Assembly: GCF_000154785.2 (NCBI RefSeq)
Contig: NC_015730.1
Location: 496,001-560,000 of the forward strand
From: Roseobacter litoralis Och 149
GTDB taxonomy: Bacteria > Pseudomonadota > Alphaproteobacteria > Rhodobacterales > Rhodobacteraceae
Direction of reading: 5' to 3'
Length of the DNA: 64,000 nt
The notes under the pieces were generated by a model. It did not search any database. It was given only the letters and a program-made list of their open reading frames with translations, and was not told the origin of the DNA. The position numbers and the translations under genes were made by a program. Positions 53,256-62,525 of this stretch are shown here, piece by piece (the stretch's first letter is position 1; every line of letters begins with the position of its first letter).

Positions 53256-54935
53256 ATGGCAAATCTGATGGATGAGTTTGAAGCACTCTTAGAAGAAAGC
53301 TTCGAAATGGACACCCCCGAAGAGGGATCGGTTGTCAAAGGTAAGGTTATCGCGATTGAAGCGGGCCAAGCCATTATCGACGTAGGCTACAAGATGGAAG
53401 GCCGCGTCGAACTCAAAGAATTCGCAGACCCCGGTGAAGCCCCCAAAATCGCTGTTGGCGATGAAGTGGAAGTCTTCCTCCGTCAGGTCGAAAGCTCCAA
53501 GGGCGAAGCGGTTATTTCCCGTGAAATGGCCCGTCGCGAAGAAGCATGGGACCGTCTGGAAAAAGCCTACGCCAGCGAAGAGCGCGTCGAAGGCGCAATC
53601 TTTGGCCGTGTCAAAGGTGGATTTACGGTCGATCTTGGTGGTGCTGTGGCGTTCCTGCCCGGCTCTCAGGTTGACGTGCGTCCCGTGCGGGATGCAGGCC
53701 CGTTGATGGGTCTCAAGCAGCCGTTCCAGGTTCTGAAAATGGACCGTCGCCGGGGCAACATCGTTGTATCGCGTCGCGCGATCCTCGAAGAATCCCGTGC
53801 CGAACAGCGCGCCGAAGTCATCGGTAACCTTACCGAAGGTCAGACAGTTGATGGTGTGGTCAAGAACATCACCGAATACGGTGCCTTTGTGGACCTTGGT
53901 GGCGTAGACGGCTTGTTGCACGTGACCGACATGGCATGGCGCCGTGTGAACCACCCCTCCGAGATCCTCACCATCGGTGAGACGATCAAGGTGCAGGTCA
54001 TCAAGATCAACAAAGAGACCCACCGCATCAGCCTCGGCATGAAGCAGCTGCAGGAAGATCCATGGGATCTGGTGGCCGCGAAATACCCGCTGGAATCCAC
54101 ACACACAGGTCGCGTGACCAACATCACCGATTACGGTGCCTTTGTTGAGCTTGAAGCCGGTGTTGAAGGTCTGGTGCACGTCTCCGAGATGTCCTGGACC
54201 AAGAAGAACGTGCATCCGGGCAAGATCGTGTCAACGTCCCAAGAGGTCGAAGTCATGGTTCTGGAAATCGACGGTGCGAAGCGCCGCGTTTCCCTTGGCC
54301 TCAAGCAGACCATGCGCAACCCATGGGAAGTGTTCGCAGAAACACATCCCGAGGGCACAGAAGTCGAAGGCGAAGTCAAAAACATTACCGAATTCGGTCT
54401 GTTTGTTGGTCTGGACGGCGACATCGACGGCATGGTTCACCTCTCCGACCTGTCGTGGGACGAGCGCGGCGAAGATGCGATCCAGAACTACCGCAAAGGC
54501 GACATGGTGCATGCCGTTGTCTCCGAAGTGGATGTCGAGAAAGAGCGTATCTCTCTGTCGATCAAAGGCGTTGGTGGTGATAAATTCGCCGAAGCCGTGG
54601 GCGGCGTGAAGCGTGGTTCCATCGTGACCGTGACCGTAACGGCCATCGAAGACGGTGGTGTCGAAGTGGAATACGAGGGCATGAAATCCTTCATCCGCCG
54701 CTCCGATCTCAGCCGTGACCGTGCAGAGCAGCGCCCGGAGCGTTTCTCGGTCGGTGACAAGGTCGACGTGCGGATCACCAATGTCGACGCAAAATCGCGT
54801 CGCTTGGGTGTCTCCATCAAAGCGCGCGAAATCGCGGAAGAGAAAGAGGCCGTGCAGCAGTATGGTTCGTCCGACTCCGGCGCGTCCTTGGGAGATATCC
54901 TTGGTGCAGCATTGAAAGGCGACGACGACAAATAG
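53256..54935 (+). CDS. rpsA: 30S ribosomal protein S1
   Basis: 559 residues from ATG 53256 (MANLMDEFEALLEESFEM). Six S1/OB domains repeat along the chain; repeats 3-6 have VKNITEYGAFVDLGGVDGLLH, VTNITDYGAFVELEAGVEGLVH and VKNITEFGLFVGLDGDIDGMVH-type segments. It binds mRNA leaders to bring them to the 30S subunit. Strong codon bias fits high expression. A bidirectional terminator follows. Confidence 0.98.
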   Translation: MANLMDEFEALLEESFEMDTPEEGSVVKGKVIAIEAGQAIIDVGYKMEGRVELKEFADPGEAPKIAVGDEVEVFLRQVESSKGEAVISREMARREEAWDRLEKAYASEERVEGAIFGRVKGGFTVDLGGAVAFLPGSQVDVRPVRDAGPLMGLKQPFQVLKMDRRRGNIVVSRRAILEESRAEQRAEVIGNLTEGQTVDGVVKNITEYGAFVDLGGVDGLLHVTDMAWRRVNHPSEILTIGETIKVQVIKINKETHRISLGMKQLQEDPWDLVAAKYPLESTHTGRVTNITDYGAFVELEAGVEGLVHVSEMSWTKKNVHPGKIVSTSQEVEVMVLEIDGAKRRVSLGLKQTMRNPWEVFAETHPEGTEVEGEVKNITEFGLFVGLDGDIDGMVHLSDLSWDERGEDAIQNYRKGDMVHAVVSEVDVEKERISLSIKGVGGDKFAEAVGGVKRGSIVTVTVTAIEDGGVEVEYEGMKSFIRRSDLSRDRAEQRPERFSVGDKVDVRITNVDAKSRRLGVSIKAREIAEEKEAVQQYGSSDSGASLGDILGAALKGDDDK

Positions 54936-54991
54936 TCGTTTCCACATCATGACTTAAGATCTTGAAATAATACGTTTCAGGGTTTGATGAT

Positions 54992-55028
54992 AAAAGGGCC
55001 CCGGGGGAAACACCGCCGGGGCCTTTTT
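54992..55028. terminator. Bidirectional intrinsic terminator after rpsA
   Basis: GGCCCCGG (54997-55004) and CCGGGGCC (55016-55023) pair perfectly around eleven bases. AAAA precedes and TTTTT follows, so it can stop transcription from both strands. Confidence 0.85.
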
Positions 55029-55053
55029 CATAAACAGCCACGCGTGCTGCTAC

Positions 55054-55242
55054 TCAAAACGGGCTTTTACGATCCAGTGGGGGCTTGCCAATGGCGAAGG
55101 TCCCGGAAAACAGGGGCGTCTTTTGGTCGGATGTGATGATCTTACCCGCGACGTCCAATACCGTGCGGATCGCCTGTAAACAGAGTGTTTGCCATGGCTC
55201 CTCGGATCGAATCATTCCATTAGCTGCGTTGCAGCAATGCAC
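55054..55242 (-). CDS. Possible small hypothetical protein
   Basis: A 62-codon frame with GTG start at 55242 and a possible ATG 27 bases on. The second half (QAIRTVLDVAGKIITSDQK) has the GC-rich third positions expected of coding sequence on this strand, and it ends just before the bidirectional rpsA terminator. No ribosome site is clear and no family is recognised, so it may be a gene remnant or chance. Confidence 0.25.
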   Translation of the reverse strand: MHCCNAANGMIRSEEPWQTLCLQAIRTVLDVAGKIITSDQKTPLFSGTFAIGKPPLDRKSPF

Positions 55243-55424
55243 CCGCCCGGACCCATTATCGCATGACCAATAGTGATTGCGGCGAAAAACGACGCGAATA
55301 CAGGGCCTTCAGTGACAAAAAACCGCCCACCGTCGCACAGGCTGACTTTCCGTGGCCTCAGAAACTTTCTATAGTTTAGCCAATGCGCTCCAAAGCGCTA
55401 CACATAATCCCGGGGGGTGTTGCT

Positions 55425-55709
55425 ATGATCCGTTCTGAGCTGATCCAAAAGATAGCTGACGAAAATCCGCATTTGTACCAAAGAGATGTGGAGCGGATTG
55501 TGAATACGATATTCGAGGAAGTGACCGATGCCATGGCCCGCGGCGACCGGGTCGAGTTGCGCGGGTTCGGTGCTTTTTCAGTAAAGAAGCGGGATGCGCG
55601 TGTCGGACGCAATCCACGGACCGGCGAGACGGTGCATGTAGAAGAAAAACACGTGCCGTTTTTCAAGACGGGCAAACTTCTTCGAGATCGGCTTAACGGG
55701 AAATCGTGA
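55425..55709 (+). CDS. ihfB: Integration host factor subunit beta
   Basis: 94 residues from ATG 55425 behind GGGGGGTGT. HU/IHF fold: [17 protein letters not shown], then [24 protein letters not shown], whose Pro at the beta-arm tip intercalates DNA. With IhfA it bends DNA at specific sites. The next gene starts one base before this stop codon ends (TGATG). Confidence 0.96.
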   Translation: MIRSELIQKIADENPHLYQRDVERIVNTIFEEVTDAMARGDRVELRGFGAFSVKKRDARVGRNPRTGETVHVEEKHVPFFKTGKLLRDRLNGKS

Positions 55710-56059
55710 TGCGTTATATCAAATATGCTCTGATCGCCGTTTTCGGCATCGCCTTGATCGCTATTGCTGTGGCGAACCGTGGCTATGTTTCTATCCAACT
55801 GATCCCGAATGAAGTGGCGGGATGGTTTGCGATGAATCCGCAGATTGAGTTGCCGTTGTTCATCATCATCTTTGGCGGGATCATCGTGGGCCTGTTTGTT
55901 GGGTTTGTTTGGGAGTGGATGCGTGAATATGCGCAACGCGCAGAAGCAGCGCGACAAGCCCGCGAAATGCGCAGGCTGCAACGTGAAGTAAAACGGCTCA
56001 AGGGCGAGAAACACGAAGGCAAGGACGAAGTGATCGCCCTGCTGGAAGAGGCCAGCTGA
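55709..56059 (+). CDS. LapA family inner-membrane protein
   Basis: 116 residues from ATG 55709. Two membrane helices (about 3-22 and 44-66; YIKYALIAVFGIALIAIAVA and LFIIIFGGIIVGLFVGFVW) are followed by a cytoplasmic coiled coil (QRAEAARQAREMRRLQREVKRLKG), as in LapA/YciS, which in enterobacteria helps control LPS synthesis with LapB. No LapB gene is nearby. The gene is translationally coupled to ihfB. Confidence 0.9.
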   Translation: MRYIKYALIAVFGIALIAIAVANRGYVSIQLIPNEVAGWFAMNPQIELPLFIIIFGGIIVGLFVGFVWEWMREYAQRAEAARQAREMRRLQREVKRLKGEKHEGKDEVIALLEEAS

Positions 56060-56099
56060 AGCCCTTGCAGTGCCCCCTTTGGCGTGATCAAACGAGCGT

Positions 56100-56768
56100 A
56101 TGAAAAACAGCGTCTCAGTCAAGATTTGCGGCTTATCCTCCGCCGCTGATGTTGCGGCGGCGGCGAAATCAGGCGTCGCTTATGTTGGCTTTGTGTTTTT
56201 CGCGAAATCACCACGCAATGTGAGTTTTGAGCAGGCGCGTGCCTTGGCCGTTGACACACCCACCGGTGTGGCGAAGGTCGCCCTGACAGTAAATGCGGAT
56301 GATGCGTTTCTGGATGCGCTGACGGCGCAGGTTCCTCTGGATATGCTTCAGCTTCATGGGAGCGAAACGCCTGAGCGGGTGTCGCAGGTCAAGACGCGTT
56401 ATGGTCTGCCGGTGATGAAAGCTTTGGGCGTTTCTGATGCCAGTGATCTGCCCGCAATTGACCAATACAGTGCGGTGGCGGATCAACTGTTGATCGACGC
56501 CAAACCCCCGAAAGGCGCCGATCTGCCGGGCGGCAACGGTCTGGCCTTTGACTGGCAGTTGTTGGCGGACCGGAAATACTGGACACGGCCCTGGATGCTG
56601 GCCGGGGGGTTGACGGCTGAAAACGTCGCGGATGCGGTTCGGCTAACCCGCGCGCGGCAGGTTGATGTGTCTTCGGGCGTGGAAAGCCAGCCGGGGACAA
56701 AAGACGCGCGGCTTTTCGACGCTTTCGTCAAGGCGGCCAACAAACAGAGCATTCCCTCCCTTCTGTGA
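56100..56768 (+). CDS. trpF: Phosphoribosylanthranilate isomerase
   Basis: 222 residues. The catalytic Cys is in VKICGLSS and the catalytic Asp in [19 protein letters not shown] and [11 protein letters not shown] hold the phosphate-binding loops. It performs the Amadori rearrangement in tryptophan synthesis. trpB follows after 381 bases; trpA is not in the window. Confidence 0.97.
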   Translation: MKNSVSVKICGLSSAADVAAAAKSGVAYVGFVFFAKSPRNVSFEQARALAVDTPTGVAKVALTVNADDAFLDALTAQVPLDMLQLHGSETPERVSQVKTRYGLPVMKALGVSDASDLPAIDQYSAVADQLLIDAKPPKGADLPGGNGLAFDWQLLADRKYWTRPWMLAGGLTAENVADAVRLTRARQVDVSSGVESQPGTKDARLFDAFVKAANKQSIPSLL

Positions 56769-57149
56769 TCCACTTCACAGACCTGCCGCTGGCACTTTGT
56801 TAAGAAAGTGTTAGCAGCAGATCATCCGTAGATCTGAATTGCAGATTTGTGGAATAGAAAAGTGAAATTTGTCCTTATCGTCGCTTTTGCCTCTGTTGCT
56901 GTGACCGCTATTGGCGTTATTGCCGGGACAAAGACAGATGTGGGTCGTGCCGGGGCCGTCAGTACGCTCCATCTGTCTGAAACCTCCTCCCGAACCGGCA
57001 GTATCGCCGATAGCACCACGCCGACCACGCCCTTTCATACAGGCTCGCCCTAAGTAACAGGTCGCTTGTAAACACCGGGCAAAACGCCTTGTTTACCGGC
57101 GTCGCGCACGATAGTCAGAAGGCTAGTTCTGCGAACAAAGGTGCGTATC
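56769..57149. other. 381-base gap between trpF and trpB
   Basis: Contains a possible small exported protein frame at 56862-57053, listed separately. I found no TRAP or leader-peptide run of Trp codons and no clear attenuator, although TTGTTAAGAAAGTGTTAGCAG near 56800 is AT-rich enough to be a promoter. Confidence 0.45.
56862..57053 (+). CDS. Possible small exported protein
   Basis: 63 codons from GTG 56862 (or 68 from TTG 56847). A hydrophobic segment (KFVLIVAFASVAVTAIGVIAG) is followed by a Ser/Thr-rich tail, as in a small lipobox-less secreted or anchored peptide. The start codon is not ATG and the ribosome site is weak, so it may be spurious. Confidence 0.35.
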   Translation: MKFVLIVAFASVAVTAIGVIAGTKTDVGRAGAVSTLHLSETSSRTGSIADSTTPTTPFHTGSP

Positions 57150-58382
57150 ATGGCCAATGATCTTTTCAATTCTTTCATGACGGGTCCGGATGAAAACGGG
57201 CGTTTCGGTGATTTCGGGGGACGTTTTGTCTCAGAAACGCTGATGCCGCTGATTCTCGAGTTGGAAGAGCAATACGAAAACGCCAAGACGGATGACAGCT
57301 TCTGGGCTGAAATGCATGACCTCTGGACGCATTATGTCGGCCGTCCCAGCCCGCTTTATTATGCTGAACGCCTGACGGAGCATCTGGGTGGTGCCAAAGT
57401 CTATATGAAACGTGATGAGTTGAATCACACAGGCGCCCATAAGATCAACAACGTGCTGGGCCAGATCATTCTGGCGCGCCGCATGGGCAAAACGCGGATC
57501 ATTGCGGAAACGGGCGCGGGTCAGCACGGTGTGGCGACAGCGACAGTTTGCGCAAAATTCGGTCTCAAATGCATCGTGTATATGGGCGCACATGACGTTG
57601 AGCGTCAGGCCCCGAATGTGTTCCGCATGCGACTTCTGGGGGCCGAGGTTGTCCCCGTGACCTCGGGTCGGGGCACATTGAAGGATGCGATGAACGACGC
57701 CTTGCGCGACTGGGTGACCAATGTCCGCGACACGTTCTATTGCATTGGCACTGTTGCCGGCCCGCACCCTTACCCCGCCATGGTGCGGGATTTCCAAGCG
57801 ATCATCGGCAAGGAAGTGCGTGAGCAAATGACTGCCGCCGAAGGCCGGTTCCCGGATACATTGATCGCGGCGATTGGCGGTGGGTCGAACGCCATGGGTC
57901 TGTTCTATCCGTTTCTGGACGACAAGGAGGTTGGCATCATCGGCGTCGAAGCAGGCGGCAAAGGTGTAAATGCCAAGATGGAGCATTGCGCATCGCTGAC
58001 AGGCGGGCGACCCGGCGTTCTGCATGGCAACCGGACGTATCTGTTGCAGGATGACGACGGTCAGATCCTCGAAGGGTTCTCAATTTCAGCGGGCCTCGAT
58101 TATCCGGGGATCGGGCCGGAACATGCATGGCTGCATGACATCGGGCGCGCGCAATATGTGTCGATCACAGATGTCGAAGCGCTTGAGGCGTTCCAATTAT
58201 GCTGCGAACTGGAAGGTATTATTCCCGCGCTGGAACCCAGTCATGCGCTGGCCCATGTGATGAAAATCGCACCTGAATTGCCGTCGGATCACATAATCTG
58301 CATGAACATGTGCGGGCGTGGCGACAAGGATATCTTTACCGTCGCCAAAGCGCTGGGGTTCGAGATGGGCGAATTTGCTTAA
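57150..58382 (+). CDS. trpB: Tryptophan synthase beta chain
   Basis: 410 residues from ATG 57150; a GTG three codons upstream is less likely. The PLP lysine is in HTGAHKINN, with [26 protein letters not shown] and ERLTEHLGG regions all typical of TrpB1. It condenses indole with serine. The family normally pairs with TrpA, which is not encoded here, so trpA is either elsewhere or separated by the minus-strand gene that overlaps its 3' end by four bases. Confidence 0.98.
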   Translation: MANDLFNSFMTGPDENGRFGDFGGRFVSETLMPLILELEEQYENAKTDDSFWAEMHDLWTHYVGRPSPLYYAERLTEHLGGAKVYMKRDELNHTGAHKINNVLGQIILARRMGKTRIIAETGAGQHGVATATVCAKFGLKCIVYMGAHDVERQAPNVFRMRLLGAEVVPVTSGRGTLKDAMNDALRDWVTNVRDTFYCIGTVAGPHPYPAMVRDFQAIIGKEVREQMTAAEGRFPDTLIAAIGGGSNAMGLFYPFLDDKEVGIIGVEAGGKGVNAKMEHCASLTGGRPGVLHGNRTYLLQDDDGQILEGFSISAGLDYPGIGPEHAWLHDIGRAQYVSITDVEALEAFQLCCELEGIIPALEPSHALAHVMKIAPELPSDHIICMNMCGRGDKDIFTVAKALGFEMGEFA

Positions 58383-59008
58383 CGTCCTTCAAATATGTCG
58401 ACAACCTTGCATTCAACATAGCCGTTACGTCTTGCCCAGTCGCGCTGTTTGGCGTTCAGGTCTGCAAGAACACCCTTAGTTGAGGCCTCGCATTGGAGCA
58501 AAGCGGTTGCGAGCGCCTCAGAACGTTCATCGAAACTCCAACTGTAGCCCCAGCTCCCGACGCGGGATATGGCGAATGCGCCGTACTTGCCAGCTTTTTG
58601 TTGACCTCTGTATTCCGTCTTGAAATCCTTGCTACCCTCTTGGCTTAACCCATTGGAAAAACCGTCGTTTGGAGATGTGCCCCTTGGATAAGACAAGGCT
58701 GCAAGTGTGCAATTGCCTTTTCCACCAGAGCCTAGTTCACAATCGGCTCTAGCGGCTTGACGCGCGTCCGACAGGTTGTGCAGCCCCCAGACCCAATATG
58801 ACAAATCTGTGGTTGTGTTTGTGTACATCGCACCGAAATAATTAGCTTCGCCCCGAAATTGTCGGTACGCAGTTTTCGCTTTTTTGCTCATTTCGACCCC
58901 GCTGACAGCACCAAACGCGGTTTGTTTCCCATAGTTCGTCGGTTCAGCAGCAACGGGATTTGACGTTAAAAAAGCCAGTGCAGCTGCTGCAATAAATTTG
59001 TTTTTCAT
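58379..59008 (-). CDS. Secreted Cys-containing protein, DUF4189-like repeats
   Basis: 209 residues. Signal peptide at 1-21 ([21 protein letters not shown]). The mature part has two sections with the pattern Ala-rich helix then Cys: [21 protein letters not shown] and [16 protein letters not shown], plus a last Cys in [13 protein letters not shown]. Spacing resembles the DUF4189 pattern, giving four Cys able to form two disulfides. Codon use and lower GC than neighbours may hint at transfer. Overlaps the trpB stop by four bases, tail to tail. Confidence 0.82.
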   Translation of the reverse strand: MKNKFIAAAALAFLTSNPVAAEPTNYGKQTAFGAVSGVEMSKKAKTAYRQFRGEANYFGAMYTNTTTDLSYWVWGLHNLSDARQAARADCELGSGGKGNCTLAALSYPRGTSPNDGFSNGLSQEGSKDFKTEYRGQQKAGKYGAFAISRVGSWGYSWSFDERSEALATALLQCEASTKGVLADLNAKQRDWARRNGYVECKVVDIFEGR

Positions 59009-59137
59009 CTTAAGTCCTACTTGGAGCGTCGTGGTATGGTCAGGCTAACACCACATTGCCAACTGTCCAATTGATAGCGAAACACGAACGCAAAAAAGCC
59101 GATGCCCAAAGCTCAGATTTGGGACGTAAGCAAGAGA

Positions 59138-59509
59138 CTATGCCGACGCATATTTCTCCAGCACGTCCAGCGGTACGATTTCCAGCGCCCTTTTGTGCGT
59201 CGCCTCCAGACTGACCTGTGGTGCGCAGCCCTCAGCGTGGGCTTGTAAAAACCGGCTCGCACAGAGGCACCATGTATCACCGGGGTTGAGACCGACAAAT
59301 CCGTACTCGGGGCGCGGTGTGCTCAGATCGTTGCCGAGGTATTTGGAGAACGCCAGAAACTCCGCCGTCATCACGGCGCAGACGGTGTGGCTGCCCTGAT
59401 CGGCAGCACAGGTATTGCAATACCCGTCGCGAAAGAAACCCGTGACCGGGTCGGTGCCACAGATCACGAGCGGCTCGCCCAATACGTTGATGCTATCATC
59501 TTTTTCCAT
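59138..59509 (-). CDS. DUF2237 family protein
   Basis: 123 residues from ATG 59509, with AGGAG six bases upstream; an ATG two codons earlier lies directly against that site. MEKDDSINVLGEPLVICGTDPVTGFFRDGYCNT, with many conserved Cys and the segment EYGFVGLNPGDTWCLCASRFLQA, matches DUF2237. The conserved Cys/His/Asp could bind a metal. Its start overlaps the end of the serine hydrolase gene by 14 bases, so the two are coupled. Function is unknown. Confidence 0.88.
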   Translation of the reverse strand: MEKDDSINVLGEPLVICGTDPVTGFFRDGYCNTCAADQGSHTVCAVMTAEFLAFSKYLGNDLSTPRPEYGFVGLNPGDTWCLCASRFLQAHAEGCAPQVSLEATHKRALEIVPLDVLEKYASA

Positions 59510-60683
59510 TTGCATCTCCTTGCACACGATCGGCTATCTTACGAAACAGCGCGATGTTCTGCCGCTGCACATCTGCGTTGCGAAACTCGCCATCCGCCGC
59601 CGTCAGCGCGATCACCACGCCGCGTTCCTCATTGATGTAGAGGTATTGGCCATAAATGCCACGTCCCATGTATTCACGGGGCCTTGCGTCGTGCGGCATC
59701 CACCATTGATAGCCATAGCCGTATTCATCTGGACCGGTTGGCGCAGAGGCGGTGGTTGACGCGATCACCCAGTCTTTCGGGACGATTTGCTGTTCGTTCC
59801 AGCGTCCATGCTGTGCCATCATCTGACCAAAGCGCGCATAGTCGCGGGTCATCATGTTCAACCCGCCCAAAGCAAATGCCACGCCCGCGCCATCCGTCAG
59901 ATAAAAGGGCGTGCTTTCCAGACCCAGCGGCGTGATGATATGCGCGCCCATCAAGTCGACCAAGGATCGCCCCGTTGCACCGCGGATGACCATGCCCAGC
60001 ACATGCGTGTCAATCGACACATATTGCCAGTCACTGCCGGGGGTCGTGAAGGTTTCGGTGAGGCCTGCGGCAAAATCATCCATCAACCCGCCCAAGGCCA
60101 ACACACGCCCCATGCGATTAATGTCAGCATCGTAGTCGGTGTAGTCTTCGTCAAAACTGATGCCGGTTGCCATGTTAAGCACGTTGCGCACCGTGGCACC
60201 GTCGTAGGCGCCGCCTTTCAGGCGCGGCGCATAGCGCGTCACCGGATCATCGAGAGATGCGATGGACCCTTGCGCCAAAACGATGCCGGTCAGGGCCGAG
60301 ATATAACTTTTGGCCAGCGACCAGCTGATGCGCCTGTCTTCTGGTTTGGTGCCGAGGTGATAGCTTTCATGGACCAGCTGCCCATTGCTCAGCACCACCA
60401 ATGATGTGACCTTGCGCGCGGCGAGCCATGCCGCTGTGCCATCGGACAGGGTCATTTTCGGGCCAGCGGGCAGGGCAGAGGGCGGCGTCTGCGTGTTCCC
60501 CACAGGTACATGCAGAAATGCCGCATCCATCGTGCTGAAATTCCGGACGATGCGGTCTGGCTCAAACAGGCTGTTGACCGCCATCAGGCGTTTGATTTCC
60601 TCGCCTTTCCAAAGGCCTATGACGAGTGCCGCGCAGAAGGCGGCGAGCAAGATGCGCCCCAGCCATTTTCCAAAGCGGCGCAT
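59496..60683 (-). CDS. Serine hydrolase, beta-lactamase/class C-like family
   Basis: 395 residues if started at ATG 60683, in a TGATG overlap with the previous gene; upstream ATGs at 60701 and 60710 are possible. A single membrane helix (about 7-27, LGRILLAAFCAALVIGLWKG) anchors it. The SxxK motif is WSLAKSYISAL, and the YxN-type motif DWQYVSIDTHVLGMV is partly kept. The final GRGIYGQYLYINEERGVVIAL segment matches the third motif region. It likely cleaves or transesterifies a small substrate; no antibiotic role is implied. Confidence 0.87.
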   Translation of the reverse strand: MRRFGKWLGRILLAAFCAALVIGLWKGEEIKRLMAVNSLFEPDRIVRNFSTMDAAFLHVPVGNTQTPPSALPAGPKMTLSDGTAAWLAARKVTSLVVLSNGQLVHESYHLGTKPEDRRISWSLAKSYISALTGIVLAQGSIASLDDPVTRYAPRLKGGAYDGATVRNVLNMATGISFDEDYTDYDADINRMGRVLALGGLMDDFAAGLTETFTTPGSDWQYVSIDTHVLGMVIRGATGRSLVDLMGAHIITPLGLESTPFYLTDGAGVAFALGGLNMMTRDYARFGQMMAQHGRWNEQQIVPKDWVIASTTASAPTGPDEYGYGYQWWMPHDARPREYMGRGIYGQYLYINEERGVVIALTAADGEFRNADVQRQNIALFRKIADRVQGDANGKR

Positions 60684-61723
60684 CAGGTCATGCCAGCCCA
60701 TTTGACCCATCGGCCATGAAAATCTGCGCGCCCAAGGTGCAGCGTTTTGTCGCCCGGCCATAGCCTGAGTGTCAGCGCAGCCCCCAATGCACCTTTCGTG
60801 TCGCCATCGGTTTCCAGTGAAAGCCAGGCAAGGGGCCGCGTTTGCGTGGCCCGTGCACCTGCCGCTTCGATCAGGGCGCGGCCGCGGGTCTGCGCGTCGC
60901 TGGGGAAGTATTGCCAAGCGACGGTGTGCTGGATCAGGTGCATGTGCTGGTCTGGCGCGTTCGTCAGACGGTGTTCCAGCCAGTCGATGGCATCACTGCG
61001 CTCAATCTCTGTGCAGGCAACAGAGGCGGCTGCTTTAGTCAAGGCCAGCCGCTCAGGTTGGTCGGGCCATAGAAATGCGGTCAGACGTAGCAGGTCCGCA
61101 GGGTCGCTGGGGTCGAGCGGGTTGAGGTCAACGCCTGCCCGTTGCGCAATCCTCGGCAAGCGTTGCGGGGGCATCGGCCCGTTCCAATCCGGACTTAGGG
61201 TAAGTGCGGGCGCTTGCACGCCGAAACTCCCCTCCGGCAGCGCCACATCAAAGTGGTCCCACATGAGGTTCAGCCCCGCACTCGCGCCGAGCTCGGACAG
61301 GTAGACCGGCAGATCAAAATACGTCGCAGCTACCGCCGCGCCGGGCATCAGCGCAGCGGAGCGACGCACCTCATTGGTTTGCGGCGGGCTTTGCACCCAA
61401 TCGAGCAGAAAGACCTCGTGGGTATGCAGCGCTTCCAGAACCGTGTCACGCAACAGCGCATCTTCGCTCTGGTTCGGGGGATAGACCCGCGTCAGCGCAG
61501 GTGCGAGGTCACTCAGCACCAGCGCATGCAAGCCGCCCGCAATGCGCAGCGGCAGGGAGGCACCCGATGGGCCAATATCCCCGCTGAAGGTCGCAAAATA
61601 CTGACCCAATCGGCTGTTGGCGGGCCAGTAATCCGCCAGAATGCCCAACAGTTGCCCCATAAAAGGAGAGCCAAGACGCGTGCAACTGATTGCCTGATCG
61701 CGGAACGCCTCCTGCAGCATCAC
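60683..61723 (-). CDS. DUF2332 family protein
   Basis: 346 residues. ADYWPANSRLGQYFATFSGD, then RIAGGLHALVLSDLAPALTRVYPPN and LSELGASAGLNLMWDHFDV match the uncharacterised DUF2332 family, whose GASAGLNL segment looks like a Rossmann glycine loop. A methyltransferase-like fold is plausible but not proven. Overlaps pth at 61720-61723 and is followed by the serine hydrolase gene. Confidence 0.9.
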   Translation of the reverse strand: MMLQEAFRDQAISCTRLGSPFMGQLLGILADYWPANSRLGQYFATFSGDIGPSGASLPLRIAGGLHALVLSDLAPALTRVYPPNQSEDALLRDTVLEALHTHEVFLLDWVQSPPQTNEVRRSAALMPGAAVAATYFDLPVYLSELGASAGLNLMWDHFDVALPEGSFGVQAPALTLSPDWNGPMPPQRLPRIAQRAGVDLNPLDPSDPADLLRLTAFLWPDQPERLALTKAAASVACTEIERSDAIDWLEHRLTNAPDQHMHLIQHTVAWQYFPSDAQTRGRALIEAAGARATQTRPLAWLSLETDGDTKGALGAALTLRLWPGDKTLHLGRADFHGRWVKWAGMT

Positions 61724-62421
61724 CTGAAGCGTTCCATCAGCTTTTGCAGTGCAGAACGCGTATCGGGTTCGGGCTCTGCCTTGGTTTTTGTCGCCTGCTG
61801 TTTTGTGGGCGCGGGTGGTTTGTCCTTGCCCTTTTGTCCGGTGCCGGAGCGGGGCGGCGACACGCGCAGCGCAACCGCGTTACTGAATTTTGCAGCCTCT
61901 GTGGCGGCAAGAAAGGGCGCACCATCGCTGACACCGCGCAGGACATCATCCAGCCAATTCTGATCCGCTTTGGCAAAATCATGCAATACATAGCCGGGTA
62001 CGCGGTCTTTGTGTCCCGGATGTCCAACGCCCAGCCGGACGCGCGCGTATTCAGGCCCGATATGCGCATGGATCGAACGCAGCCCGTTGTGACCTGCATG
62101 CCCGCCACCAACCTTGTGTTTCACTTTGCCCGGCGCAAGATCGATCTCATCATGCAGAACAATCACATCCTTCGGTTCAAGTTTGTAAAAGCGCATCGCC
62201 GCCTGAACGGACTGGCCAGAGTTGTTCATAAACGTCAGCGGTTTCAGCAGGATCGCGCGGTCACTGCCAAAGCGCCCCTCGCTGATACTGCCCTGATGTT
62301 TGTCCTTCCACGCAGTAAACCCGTGGTCCGCTGCGATGCGGTCCAACGCCATAAACCCGATGTTATGCCTGTGTCCGGCGTATTTGGGGCCCGGATTGCC
62401 CAACCCAACGATCAGTTTCAC
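61720..62421 (-). CDS. pth: Peptidyl-tRNA hydrolase with C-terminal extension
   Basis: 233 residues, about 40 longer than E. coli Pth. The GTG start at 62421 is supported by GGAGG nine bases upstream; the ATG at 62463 has no such site. Active-site residues: Asn9 (GLGNPG), His19 (HRHNIGF), Asn in TFMNNSG and Asp in VLHDEIDL. It frees peptidyl-tRNA. The extension from about 190 is Lys/Pro rich (GTGQKGKDKPPAPTKQQ) and likely disordered. Confidence 0.95.
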   Translation of the reverse strand: MKLIVGLGNPGPKYAGHRHNIGFMALDRIAADHGFTAWKDKHQGSISEGRFGSDRAILLKPLTFMNNSGQSVQAAMRFYKLEPKDVIVLHDEIDLAPGKVKHKVGGGHAGHNGLRSIHAHIGPEYARVRLGVGHPGHKDRVPGYVLHDFAKADQNWLDDVLRGVSDGAPFLAATEAAKFSNAVALRVSPPRSGTGQKGKDKPPAPTKQQATKTKAEPEPDTRSALQKLMERFR

Positions 62422-62525
62422 GCGACGGTTTCCTCCATATTGCGATGCAGCATAGCCGAGCATGTCCCGAAACGAAATACGGGGCCGCAAAGGGCCCCGC
62501 ATCGGTTATCGCATTGAAAGGCGAC

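Larger units (their letters stand above)
54936..55424. other. 489-base gap between rpsA and ihfB
   Basis: It contains the rpsA terminator (54992-55028), a possible minus-strand small ORF (55054-55242) and, near 55370-55424, the ihfB promoter region with TATAGTTTAGCC. No tRNA or repeat was seen. Confidence 0.5.

Noticed and set aside
53289..54215. 308-codon open frame on the minus strand
   Set aside because: Antisense to rpsA; Phe/His-rich repeated sequence that mirrors the S1 repeats.
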